In this document: positions 8,600 to 16,196 of the stretch, in pieces | How positions within the stretch are numbered: position 1 is the first letter of the stretch | How the letters are laid out: each line of letters starts with the position of its first letter | Assembly: GCF_002631205.1 (NCBI RefSeq) | Contig: NZ_PDLO01000002.1 | Location: 186,001-250,000 of the forward strand | DNA length: 64,000 bases | Direction: 5' to 3' | DNA from: Neolewinella marina | Lineage (GTDB): Bacteria; Bacteroidota; Bacteroidia; Chitinophagales; Saprospiraceae | Made by a program: the position numbers and the translations under genes | Notes under the pieces: generated by a model | The model's database searches: none | What the model was told of the DNA's origin: nothing | What the model saw: the letters and a program-made list of their open reading frames with translations, nothing else

Positions 8600-9334
8600 A
8601 TAAAACCCACGGACATCACCACCCTTACGCTCATTCATTATTCGGGCTGGAGCAACCGCCTCTGGGCGCTTTCCCAGATGCAGCTTGCCCAGCCCCGCCT
8701 CGCGAAGGTAAGCGGATTGTCCTTTTCGCGGCTGATGGGCAGCGGCGGGGGCAATGGTTTCAGCCTCTGGCCCAATTTCGGGGTCTTTGCCCTGGTGGGC
8801 CACTGGCACGACCGGGAGGCCGCCGACGCTTTCTTCCGCAACGATGGTTGGTACGCCGAGGTGGTGGGCCACTCCGACCGCCGCATTTCCTTTTTCCTGG
8901 AGGCCACGATGGCCCACGGCGCCTGGGGGGGTGGCAATCCCTTCACGCCCCGCCCCGAGGAATACGACCCCGCCGCGCCGGTTGCCGTCATCACCCGGGC
9001 CACCATTCACCCTTCGAAGCTCCCCGACTTCTGGCGGTACGTCCCCGCCACCAGCCGTTCGGTCCAGGACTACCCCGCGCGGTTGCTGAGCGTGGGCATC
9101 GGCGAATACCCGGTTTTCATGCAGGCCACCTTCAGCGTGTGGAGCAGCGGCCGGGCGATGACGGAGTTCGCCTACGCCGGCGATCACCACCGGCGGGTAG
9201 TGGCCCTCACCCGCGAGCGGGGCTGGTACCGGGAGGAGCTCTTCAGCCGGTTCCGCATCCTGGAAACCCGGGGGGAGTGGCCGGGATTCACCCCTCCGGA
9301 GGGTAAGCCGCATTCCCCGGCGGACAAACGTTAA
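8600..9334 (+). CDS. Spheroidene monooxygenase (CrtA)-like protein; start codon non-canonical or uncertain
   Basis: The first ATG in frame is at 8678 (218 residues). However, the codons before it read THYSGWSNRLWALSQM-like sequence (LIHYSGWSNRLWALSQM), which matches the conserved N-terminus of the CrtA family, and the frame stays open back to TAG 8588-8590. No ATG, GTG or TTG occurs there; ATA 8600, ATC 8615 and ATT 8633 are the only AUG-like codons. I give 8600 because a -7-like TATAGTTTG ends 5 nt before it. CrtA enzymes are haem-dependent carotenoid oxygenases that introduce keto groups. Other CrtA-like features are GHWHDREAADAFF, a central GGGNPF and the C-terminal WYREELFSRFRILETRG. No other carotenoid genes are nearby, so the substrate is unknown. 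The annotated start should be treated as provisional. Confidence 0.75.
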   Translation: MKPTDITTLTLIHYSGWSNRLWALSQMQLAQPRLAKVSGLSFSRLMGSGGGNGFSLWPNFGVFALVGHWHDREAADAFFRNDGWYAEVVGHSDRRISFFLEATMAHGAWGGGNPFTPRPEEYDPAAPVAVITRATIHPSKLPDFWRYVPATSRSVQDYPARLLSVGIGEYPVFMQATFSVWSSGRAMTEFAYAGDHHRRVVALTRERGWYREELFSRFRILETRGEWPGFTPPEGKPHSPADKR

Positions 9335-9336
9335 AG

Positions 9337-9369
9337 TTGTGGGGTGCCGGAATTCTTTTGGTACCTTAT
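9337..9369 (+). promoter_or_regulatory. Candidate promoter TTG-N22-TACCTTAT
   Basis: TTG at 9337-9339 and TACCTTAT at 9362-9369 fit Bacteroidota -33/-7 spacing. They lie directly downstream of the CrtA-like stop and 11 nt before ATG 9381. Confidence 0.5.
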
Positions 9370-9380
9370 CTACGAACGAA

Positions 9381-9776
9381 ATGCCACCGCGCCCCGCCCC
9401 CATGCCACAGTACTCCTGGAACATTACCGGTCACCAAGGGGCGAACTACAAATTGGGCCTCTTCCACGGCGACAAGACCCACCACGTGGTCCTCCACTGC
9501 AACGATCGGGTGGTGCAGATCGATTTCGAAGTCCGGGAATCCAAGACCTACTCCGTTTTCCTCGACCAGGAGCTTTGCGAGGTCAGCATCGACCATACCG
9601 GCGGCAACCACTACGACTACTCCTGCCGGATCAACCACGAGGCGAAAACCCCGCTGAACCAGCTGCGCAAATCCCACCGCGACAGCCAGAGCCGCATGGA
9701 GCGTACCCGCATCGTGGTGGCCGGCTGCGTGGTGCTGCTCGTTTTCGCCCTGCTGCTGGGCACCTCCCTCGGCTGA
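9381..9776 (+). CDS. Hypothetical single-TM, tail-anchored protein
   Basis: 131 residues from ATG 9381; ATG 9402 (MPQYSWNITG) and ATG 9339 are alternatives, and the latter would overlap the candidate promoter. The first 90 residues look like a small beta-rich domain (ITGHQGANYKLGLFHGDKTH, VVLHCNDRVVQIDFEV). A polar linker and one C-terminal membrane helix (VVVAGCVVLLVFALLLG-like) follow, so it is probably anchored by its tail with the domain in the cytosol. I do not recognise a family. It lies between the CrtA-like gene and the alkyltransferase on the same strand. Confidence 0.7.
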   Translation: MPPRPAPMPQYSWNITGHQGANYKLGLFHGDKTHHVVLHCNDRVVQIDFEVRESKTYSVFLDQELCEVSIDHTGGNHYDYSCRINHEAKTPLNQLRKSHRDSQSRMERTRIVVAGCVVLLVFALLLGTSLG

Positions 9777-9791
9777 AGCGCAAGGATCGGA

Positions 9792-9822
9792 TTGCTCCCC
9801 TACCCCGCCGGTCGCATCTTTG
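9792..9822 (+). promoter_or_regulatory. Promoter TTG-N20-CATCTTTG, 4 nt before the start codon
   Basis: TTG 9792-9794 and CATCTTTG 9815-9822 have the canonical 20-nt spacing. ATG follows at 9827, so the transcript should be leaderless or nearly so. Confidence 0.55.
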
Positions 9823-9826
9823 TCCT

Positions 9827-10657
9827 ATGCCCGATCCCGATACCTACGACCGCATCGCCCGCGCCATCCACTTCATCCGCAGCCAGCAGTCCGCACAGCC
9901 CGACCTGGCCACTATCGCGGCGCACGTCAACCTCAGCAAGTTTCACTTTCAGCGACTGTTCTCCGCCTGGGCCGGCGTTTCCCCGAAGGCCTACCTGCAG
10001 TTCCTGACCACCGAACGCGCGCGCCGCGCCCTGGGATCCGGACATTCTACCCTGTCCACCTCCTTCGCCAGCGGCCTGTCCGGCAACGCCCGCCTCCACG
10101 ATCACTTCATCAAGGTACTTGCCTGTACCCCCGGGGAATACCGCAGTGGCGGCGCCGGACTTACCCTGCGGCACACCACCTTCTCCTCCCCCTTCGGAGC
10201 GGCCCTGGTGGCCGAGACCGACCGTGGCGTATGCAGCCTTTCCTTCTCCGATGGCACTCCAGACCCGGAATCGCTGCGCCGGGAATTCCCCCGGGCCACC
10301 GTGGTGGCGGGCACGGGGCAACATTCTGCCGCAGTAATTGATTTTTTCACCAACTGGCAACGCCCCCCCCGCCCCATCGGCATCGACCTGCGGGGCACGC
10401 CCTTTCAGCTGCAGGTGTGGCGTGCCTTGCTCAGCATTCCCGCCGGTGAGCTGCGCACCTACGGGGCGGTAGCCGAACACATCGGCCAACCCACCGCCAG
10501 CCGGGCCGTAGGCACGGCGATCGGCCGCAATCCGGTGGCCTACCTCATCCCCTGCCACCGCGTCATCCGCAGCGACGGGGCCCTGGGCGGCTACCGCTGG
10601 GGACCAGACCGCAAGGTCGTCATCAATGATTGGGAAAAATTACGCCACAACCAGTAA
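9827..10657 (+). CDS. AraC-type HTH / methylated-DNA-protein cysteine methyltransferase (Ada-like, lacking the N-terminal metal domain)
   Basis: 276 residues from ATG 9827. The N-terminal half is an AraC HTH domain (IAAHVNLSKFHFQRLFSAWA, then SPKAYLQFLTTERARRAL). The C-terminal half is the O6-alkylguanine-DNA alkyltransferase domain with the acceptor Cys in PCHRV and the preceding GTPFQLQVWRAL and RAVG. It repairs O6-methylguanine by suicidal transfer to that Cys and probably activates its own or other repair genes. Compared with E. coli Ada it lacks the N-terminal Cys4 zinc module that senses methylphosphotriesters, so activation must work differently. The open frame extends upstream but only this Met lies just after a promoter. 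Confidence 0.9.
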   Translation: MPDPDTYDRIARAIHFIRSQQSAQPDLATIAAHVNLSKFHFQRLFSAWAGVSPKAYLQFLTTERARRALGSGHSTLSTSFASGLSGNARLHDHFIKVLACTPGEYRSGGAGLTLRHTTFSSPFGAALVAETDRGVCSLSFSDGTPDPESLRREFPRATVVAGTGQHSAAVIDFFTNWQRPPRPIGIDLRGTPFQLQVWRALLSIPAGELRTYGAVAEHIGQPTASRAVGTAIGRNPVAYLIPCHRVIRSDGALGGYRWGPDRKVVINDWEKLRHNQ

Positions 10658-10784
10658 CCAGGAAGCCGGCGCAACCAGCAACCAGCAACCAGCCAGCCGG
10701 CGCCAGCCGGCGAGCCACCAACCAGAAACCAGTAACCAGCCAGCCGGCGCAAGCCGGCGAGTAAGCAACCAGCAACCAGAAACC
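10658..10784. repeat. Cluster of short repeats AACCAG and AGCCGGCG between convergent genes
   Basis: The gap between the alkyltransferase and the convergent sugar dehydrogenase is built from two interleaved short repeats. One is AACCAG spaced by one to a few bases, in at least eight copies. The other is AGCCGGCGCnAGCCGGCGAG, found at about 10694-10713 and 10742-10761 plus a half copy at 10664. The second is self-complementary (GCCGGC) and can fold. It may act as a bidirectional terminator or be a slippage-generated repeat; no gene is present. Confidence 0.7.
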
Positions 10785-11951
10785 CTACTCAGGCACCACC
10801 CGCACGATCCCCGTACCCTCCACGCTCGCGTAGATGTAGTTGTCGGGGCCCATGCGGACGTCGCGGACGCGGCCGGTGTTCTTGATCAGTTCCTGCTCTC
10901 CGGTGACTTCGTCGCCATTGAGGTGGACCAGCTTGATGTAGCTGAACTTGAGGCTGCCCACCAGCAGGTCGCCTTCCCAGCCGGGGTAGCGGTCGCCGGT
11001 CACGAAAGCCATGCCGCTCGGCGCGATGCTCGGCACCCAGTAGTGGAGGGGCTGTTCCATGCCCGACATACCCACTTCGGGGGTGATCTGGCTGCCGTCG
11101 TAGTTGATGCCGTAGGTGATCACCGGCCAGCCGTAGTTCTTGCCCGGCTCGATGACGTTCACTTCGTCGCCACCGCGGGGGCCGTGTTCGTGCTCCCATA
11201 TCTTACCCGTTGTGGGGTGTACGGCCAGTCCCTGGGGGTTGCGGTGGCCCAGGGAGTAGATGGCTTCCTTGGCGTTGGGGGTGCCTGCGAAGGGGTTGTC
11301 CTCGGGGATATCGCCGTCGGCGGTGATGCGGTACACCTTACCACCGTCGCGGGTGCTGTCCTGGGGATTTTCGTCCCGGTTGCCCCGGTCACCGATGGTG
11401 AAGTAGAGGTGGCCATCGTTCGGGCCCCAGACCATCCGGCTGCCGAAGTGCTGCCCCTTGTCGGTGGCCGGCCCTCCGTCGTAGAGGGAGGTGAATTCTT
11501 CCAGGCGGGTGCCGTCTTCGCTCAGCTTACCCCGGCCTACGGAGGTGAATCCCGTGGCTCCATCTTCCTCCGAGCGGCTGTAGCTGAGGTATACGTAGCG
11601 GTTGGTCGCGAAATCCTGGTCGAGGAGCACGTCCAGCAAACCGCCCTGTCCGGCGTCGCGCACTTCCGGCACGCCGCTGACCTGGGTGGCGGAGTCGCCT
11701 TCCACCAGCAGCAGGCGGCCGTCCTTCACCGTAGCGAGGATGCGTCCGTCGGGCAGCCAGGTGAACCCCCAGATGATGTCCTCGAAGTTGAAGACCGTTT
11801 CCGGTTCTACCCCGGCGGCCGTGAGCATCATGGTGGGCTCTCCGTCGGCGGAGCGGTCGGGGGCCTGGGTGGTGGTTTCCTCGGTGGAGCCTCCTTCGGG
11901 GCCACAGGCGGTGAACAGGATCAGCAGGATCGGTAGAAACAGGTAGCGCAT
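10785..11951 (-). CDS. PQQ-dependent glucose/sorbosone dehydrogenase-family lipoprotein
   Basis: 388 residues from ATG 11951. The lipoprotein signal LLILFTAC is followed by a Thr/Glu-rich linker and a six-bladed propeller of the GSDH family. Recognisable blades include WLPDGRILATVKDGRLLLVE, YVYLSYSR, GSRMVWGPNDGHLYFTIGDRG, NPQGLAVHPTTGKIWEHEHG and GDEVNVIEPGKNYGWP. Related enzymes oxidise aldoses in the periplasm with PQQ and Ca2+. Whether this organism supplies PQQ cannot be told from the window. It lies 85 nt downstream of the M16 protease gene, with a strong hairpin between them. Confidence 0.9.
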   Translation of the reverse strand: MRYLFLPILLILFTACGPEGGSTEETTTQAPDRSADGEPTMMLTAAGVEPETVFNFEDIIWGFTWLPDGRILATVKDGRLLLVEGDSATQVSGVPEVRDAGQGGLLDVLLDQDFATNRYVYLSYSRSEEDGATGFTSVGRGKLSEDGTRLEEFTSLYDGGPATDKGQHFGSRMVWGPNDGHLYFTIGDRGNRDENPQDSTRDGGKVYRITADGDIPEDNPFAGTPNAKEAIYSLGHRNPQGLAVHPTTGKIWEHEHGPRGGDEVNVIEPGKNYGWPVITYGINYDGSQITPEVGMSGMEQPLHYWVPSIAPSGMAFVTGDRYPGWEGDLLVGSLKFSYIKLVHLNGDEVTGEQELIKNTGRVRDVRMGPDNYIYASVEGTGIVRVVPE

Positions 11952-11970
11952 GGTAATTGGGTATAAGTAC

Positions 11971-12009
11971 GGCGGGGCCGCCGGTGCCTCTTGCACCGGC
12001 GGCCCCGCC
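11971..12009 (-). terminator. Strong 17-bp perfect inverted repeat between M16 protease and sugar dehydrogenase genes
   Basis: GGCGGGGCCGCCGGTGC (11971-11987) and its exact complement (11993-12009) flank a 5-nt loop. On the transcribed minus strand no U-tract follows. It probably terminates the M16 transcript or acts as an mRNA-stabilising hairpin. A related sequence (GGCGCGGCCGCCGGTGCC) occurs near 39421. Confidence 0.6.
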
Positions 12010-12036
12010 AAAAGTAACGTCAATTCGCCGAAAGGG

Positions 12037-14793
12037 TTACGGCTTGATCTCGCCTTCCGATTTGGCGAAGTCACCGGCGCGCAGCAGCACCATCTTGTCG
12101 ACGTCGATGTACTTGCGAATGGCGGCGTTGACCTGCTCGGGGGTGAGCGCCATCATCCGTTCTTCCAGGGCCTTGTCCCACTGCATGCTGCGATCCAGGT
12201 AGGCGTTGTCGCTGAGGGTGGAGGCCATACTGCGGTCCTGGGCGCGGCTCACGGCGGCGTTCTGCTTCCATCCGCTCTTGGCCGCGGCGAGCTCCTCGGC
12301 CGTGAAGCCCTGGGTCCGCGCCTTTTCGATCTCCTCCCGGTAGGCCTTTTCCAGGGCTTCCCGGTTCTCGGGGTTGTAAATGGCGTACGACAGGAAGGTA
12401 GCCCGCTCGTCGAGGGAGCTGGCGCCCAGTTGGCTGCCAACGCCGTAGCTCAGTCCGTCCTGCTGACGGATCCGGGTAGCCAGCCGGCTGTTCAGGAATC
12501 CGCCACCGAGGATGTAGTTGCCCATCACGAGGGCCGGGTAGTCGGGGTGGGCGTCGCCGACGGGGAGGGTCTGCACGGCCACGAACCAGGCGTTGGCCTT
12601 GTCCGGAGTCTCGATCTTGACGGCCTCGGGGGTCACGGGCTGGTAGTCCCGCGCGATGCGTTCAAACTTCACCGGGCTCTTCCAGTCGCCGAAGTTGCGG
12701 ACCAGGGCCTCCTTCACGGCCTCCACGTCCATATCGCCGCTGGCCGCGAAGATGGTGTTGCTTCCGCCGTAGACATCCTGGTAGTAGGAGCGGACATCTT
12801 CGAGCTTCAGGGTCTTCAGGGCCTCCACCTGCTCGTCGAAGGTGGGGACGTAGGCCGGGTGCCCCTTGGGGTAGTTGTTGGTGCGCCGCTGCATTTCGTT
12901 GAAGACGATGGCCTGGGGGTCGCTGCGGCGCTCCTCGATGGCCGCGAGCTGCTCCTTTACCATCTTGTCGAACTCCTCCTGGGGGAAGGTGGGGTTGCGC
13001 ATGATCTCACCCAGCAGGTCGATCACGGCGGGCAGCTTCTCATTTTCGGTTTCGATGTAGGCGATGGCCATGCTTTCGTCGCCCGACAGGTTGACGCGGG
13101 CCTTCAGCTCGTCGAGCTTGTCCTGGATCTCCTGCCGGCTGTATTGCTCGGTGCCCGTCATCAGCAGTTGGCCGATCTTGCCGGCGGCGAAGGCGCGACC
13201 GGTGGCGGCCTTCAGGTTGCCGACGTTGAACCGCAGCTGGGCGTTCACGCTGTTCCCGCGGGTCTCCTTGGGCAGCAGCATGTACTCGATGTTCTTGCTC
13301 CGCCCAAGGGTACCGGAAACGGTGCGACTATCGATGTTCTCGTAGGAAGGGTCGAACTCCTCGCCCTCGGCGATGGCTTCCCGACCCTGGTAGTCGGCGG
13401 TAATGGCCTCCAGGTCATTCACTTCGGGAATCACGGCGCGGTCGGGCTCGGCTACCGGGAAGAAGCGGCCGATGGTCCGGTTCTGGGGCTTGAAGTACTG
13501 GCTGGCCACGCGGACGACGTCGGCCTGGGTCACCTGTTCCACGCGGTCGCGGTAGATGTAGCCCAGCCGCCAGTCGCCCTGGGCGATGTAGCCACTCATC
13601 AGCAGGCCCACGCGGTTGGCGTCGCGCTGGTTGAGTTCGAAGTTCTTCAGAATGCCGTCCTTGGCCCGCTTTACCTGCTCCTCGCTGGGGGGATGCTGGG
13701 CAAGGCTGTCCAGGGTATTCTTGAGTTTGGTTTCCACTTCCGCCAGGTCATTTTCCTTCAGCACGTTGGCGTTGAAGAAGGCGAAACCCGGTTCGGCCAG
13801 GGCGGGGGCGAATCCCCAGAGGCTGCTGGCGTTGCCGTTTTCGACCAGGGCCTGGTAGAGCAGTCCGCTGGGCTCATCCACCAGGGTGTTCATCAGTACG
13901 GAAAGGGCGGCAAAGTCGGGATGGGGGCCGGCGGGGATGTGGTAGGCGGCCTGCACCACCTGTACGTCCCCTACCCGCTTCAGTTCCACGAAGCGTTCAC
14001 CGTCCTGGACGGGTTCGCGGGTATAGGTGGGGTACAGTTCCCGCTCCGGCTTCGGAATGCGGCCGAACTTCTCCTGAATGAGCTCCAGGGCGCGGGCGGG
14101 GTCAAATTTTCCGGCGACCACCAGTACCGCGTTGTCCGGCTGGTAGTACTTGCGGTAGAACCCCTGCAACCGCTCGATGGGCACGTTTTCGAGGTCGGCC
14201 TTGGAGCCGATGGTCGACTTCCCGTAGTTGTGCCAGAGGTAGGCCGTACTCAGTACCCGCTCCATCAGCACGCCGCCGGGGTCGTTCTCCCCGCTTTCGA
14301 ATTCGTTGCGCACCACGGTCATCTCGCTTTCGAGGTCCTTCTTGGCGATGAAGGAATTGACCATGCGGTCGGCCTCCATATCGAGGGCCCACTCCAGGTT
14401 CTCATCGCTGGCCGAGAAGGTTTCGAAGTAGTTGGTGCGGTCGTACCAGGTGGTGCCGTTGGGCCGGGCCCCGTGCTCGGTGAGCTCCTGGGGGATGTTC
14501 GGGTGGTCGGGCGTGCCCTTGAACACCAGGTGTTCCAGCAGGTGGGCCATGCCGGTTTCCCCGTAGGCCTCGTGGCGGGAACCGACCTTGTAAGTGACAT
14601 TGACGGTGGTGGTGGGTACCGACTGGTCGGGGAAGAGCAGCACCGACAGCCCGTTGTCCAGGCGGTACTCGGTCACGCCCTCGACGCTGGTGATCTTCTC
14701 GGGCGGGGTGTCCGCCTGGGCGTGCAGGGTGCCGCTGAAAGTAAATAGCAACCCACCGCACAGGCTCAGGGTAGAAAGTAAGCTGTAGCGCAT
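12037..14793 (-). CDS. Secreted M16-family zinc protease (two-domain, pitrilysin-like)
   Basis: 918 residues. A signal peptide (LLFTFSGTLHAQA) is followed by the active M16A half with the inverted zinc motif HLLEH (84-88) and a downstream acidic ligand region (ENLEWALDMEADRM). The second half repeats the fold without the motif, ending with a YGVGSQLG..ERATFLSYA segment. It is a predicted periplasmic protease that degrades peptides in a clamshell chamber. It is divergent from the cyclase gene across a 278-nt region rich in inverted repeats. The length is normal for the family. Confidence 0.93.
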   Translation of the reverse strand: MRYSLLSTLSLCGGLLFTFSGTLHAQADTPPEKITSVEGVTEYRLDNGLSVLLFPDQSVPTTTVNVTYKVGSRHEAYGETGMAHLLEHLVFKGTPDHPNIPQELTEHGARPNGTTWYDRTNYFETFSASDENLEWALDMEADRMVNSFIAKKDLESEMTVVRNEFESGENDPGGVLMERVLSTAYLWHNYGKSTIGSKADLENVPIERLQGFYRKYYQPDNAVLVVAGKFDPARALELIQEKFGRIPKPERELYPTYTREPVQDGERFVELKRVGDVQVVQAAYHIPAGPHPDFAALSVLMNTLVDEPSGLLYQALVENGNASSLWGFAPALAEPGFAFFNANVLKENDLAEVETKLKNTLDSLAQHPPSEEQVKRAKDGILKNFELNQRDANRVGLLMSGYIAQGDWRLGYIYRDRVEQVTQADVVRVASQYFKPQNRTIGRFFPVAEPDRAVIPEVNDLEAITADYQGREAIAEGEEFDPSYENIDSRTVSGTLGRSKNIEYMLLPKETRGNSVNAQLRFNVGNLKAATGRAFAAGKIGQLLMTGTEQYSRQEIQDKLDELKARVNLSGDESMAIAYIETENEKLPAVIDLLGEIMRNPTFPQEEFDKMVKEQLAAIEERRSDPQAIVFNEMQRRTNNYPKGHPAYVPTFDEQVEALKTLKLEDVRSYYQDVYGGSNTIFAASGDMDVEAVKEALVRNFGDWKSPVKFERIARDYQPVTPEAVKIETPDKANAWFVAVQTLPVGDAHPDYPALVMGNYILGGGFLNSRLATRIRQQDGLSYGVGSQLGASSLDERATFLSYAIYNPENREALEKAYREEIEKARTQGFTAEELAAAKSGWKQNAAVSRAQDRSMASTLSDNAYLDRSMQWDKALEERMMALTPEQVNAAIRKYIDVDKMVLLRAGDFAKSEGEIKP

Positions 14794-14854
14794 TTTCGTT
14801 ATTTGGTGAAGGATAATCCTCCTTAAAGGACTCTATTTATTTCACAACTCCACC

Positions 14855-14873
14855 CCGGATTAGACCAATCCGG
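14855..14873. repeat. 7-bp inverted repeat in the M16/cyclase divergent region
   Basis: CCGGATT and AATCCGG around a 5-nt loop. It lies about 60 nt upstream of the M16 start and could be an operator half or a hairpin in a leader. Confidence 0.35.
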
Positions 14874-14921
14874 CGGATTACCCGACCAGCGGTTACGGGG
14901 CGGGGTCTGCTGGGCTGGGTG

Positions 14922-14929
14922 TACTTTTG
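14922..14929 (+). promoter_or_regulatory. Perfect -7 element TACTTTTG upstream of the cyclase gene
   Basis: TACTTTTG matches TAnnTTTG exactly. It lies 142 nt before ATG 15072, so the predicted leader is about 135 nt. An ATG at 14932, just 2 nt after the element, opens a 67-codon frame that overlaps the cyclase start and could be an upstream ORF. Confidence 0.5.
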
Positions 14930-14962
14930 GTATGATTGTTGTAAAGTCGTCCTTCGAAAATT

Positions 14963-14987
14963 GGTCGGACCACTTAGTGGTCCGACC
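14963..14987. repeat. 11-bp perfect inverted repeat in the cyclase leader
   Basis: GGTCGGACCAC and GTGGTCCGACC flank TTA. Two degenerate copies of the same word (TCGTCCGACCAC, CCGGACCAGG) follow before 15025. It is a candidate operator or RNA hairpin controlling the cyclase. Confidence 0.55.
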
Positions 14988-15071
14988 GGTTAGTCGTCCG
15001 ACCACTACACCCCGGACCAGGTGCCCCACCCGCCGAAACCCCTGTTTTAAGGGGAAAGAACACCCACCCCC

Positions 15072-16169
15072 ATGCTCGATCCGAAAACCCGGCGGCAAAT
15101 GGTACGCCTGTTGCCGTTCGGGGCGATTTGGCTGATCAGCTCCATGATTTTCCTGCTGCTGGATTGGTCAGCGGCCGGTGGCCAATTCCCCGAAAACGAC
15201 ACGGCCATCCTCCCCGACCTCGGCATCCTGATCTATGCCGTCTCCGCCATGGGCCTCCTCGGCCTGGTGGTTGGGTACATTGAACTGACCCTCTTCAGCC
15301 GGTGGTTCACCCACACCACTTTTCTGCGCAAATCGATCTACAAGTTTCTGGCCTACCTGGTCTTCGTCCACCTGGTGGTGTTGGTCACCTACCCCCTGGC
15401 TGCAGCCATGGAGATGGGTACCTCCCCGCTCGACCCGGCCGTGTGGGCCAAACTGGGCCGCTACCTGACGAGCGTTGTTCACCTCAACACGGTGCTGCAA
15501 CTGGCCGTCGTCATCGCCTTGTCCATAGTATACGCCCAGGTCAGCGAGGTGATCGGCCACACCACCCTCCTGAACCTGCTTTCCGGAACCTACCACCATC
15601 CCATCGAGGAGGACCGCATCTACCTCTTCCTCGACATGCGCTCCTCCACCACCATTGCCGAACAACTCGGGCACCGCCGCTACTTCGACTTGCTCAAGGC
15701 GTACTACGAAGACCTGTCCGACGCCGTGGTGCGCCACGAAGGAGAAGTGTACCTGTACGTGGGCGATGAAATGATCGTATCCTGGAAGTTGCGGGAAGGG
15801 CTAGAAGCCCAGAACTGCCTGCGCTGCTTCTTCTCCATGGAGACCGACCTGCGGGCCCGCGGCGACTGGTACGTCAAGGAATTTGGTGTCAAACCCAGCT
15901 TCAAGGCCGGGTTGCACTGCGGTACCGTCACCACCGGCGAGGTCGGCGTCCTGAAGCGCCACGTCATGTTCACCGGCGACGTGCTCAACGCTACGGCGCG
16001 CATCCAGGCCCTCTGCAACACCTTCAACGTAGAACTACTGGTCTCCGCTCCCCTGCTGGAAGCCCTGGGACCCATTCCCGACTTCACCACCCGGTCCGTA
16101 GGCCGGCAGGAACTCCGCGGCCGGAAGGAACCGCTGGAGGTGTTCGCGGTCGCCCCCTTGACTCATTGA
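15072..16169 (+). CDS. Membrane-bound class III adenylate/guanylate cyclase
   Basis: 365 residues. Four predicted N-terminal TM helices (about 12-31, 50-72, 90-112, 137-158) are followed by a cyclase catalytic domain from about 180. Metal-binding Asp188 lies in YLFLDMRSSTT and Asp232 in YVGDE. The transition-state Asn and Arg lie in FTGDVLNATARIQ. The residue at the usual purine-selecting Lys position (before YVGDE) is Leu, so cAMP versus cGMP cannot be assigned. It synthesises a cyclic nucleotide at the inner membrane, presumably in response to a membrane-sensed signal. It is divergent from the M16 protease and converges with purF. No cyclic-nucleotide receptor is nearby. Confidence 0.9.
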   Translation: MLDPKTRRQMVRLLPFGAIWLISSMIFLLLDWSAAGGQFPENDTAILPDLGILIYAVSAMGLLGLVVGYIELTLFSRWFTHTTFLRKSIYKFLAYLVFVHLVVLVTYPLAAAMEMGTSPLDPAVWAKLGRYLTSVVHLNTVLQLAVVIALSIVYAQVSEVIGHTTLLNLLSGTYHHPIEEDRIYLFLDMRSSTTIAEQLGHRRYFDLLKAYYEDLSDAVVRHEGEVYLYVGDEMIVSWKLREGLEAQNCLRCFFSMETDLRARGDWYVKEFGVKPSFKAGLHCGTVTTGEVGVLKRHVMFTGDVLNATARIQALCNTFNVELLVSAPLLEALGPIPDFTTRSVGRQELRGRKEPLEVFAVAPLTH

Positions 16170-16196
16170 CTCATTGCCACCTTAACCCATTGACCT

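Noticed and set aside
11971-12009. Textbook Rho-independent terminator
   Set aside because: The hairpin is strong but no U-run follows on the transcribed strand, so it is only called a probable terminator.
14932-15135. 67-codon frame before the cyclase as a real gene
   Set aside because: It runs through the palindromes and into the cyclase gene, with no recognisable features; kept only as a possible upstream ORF.
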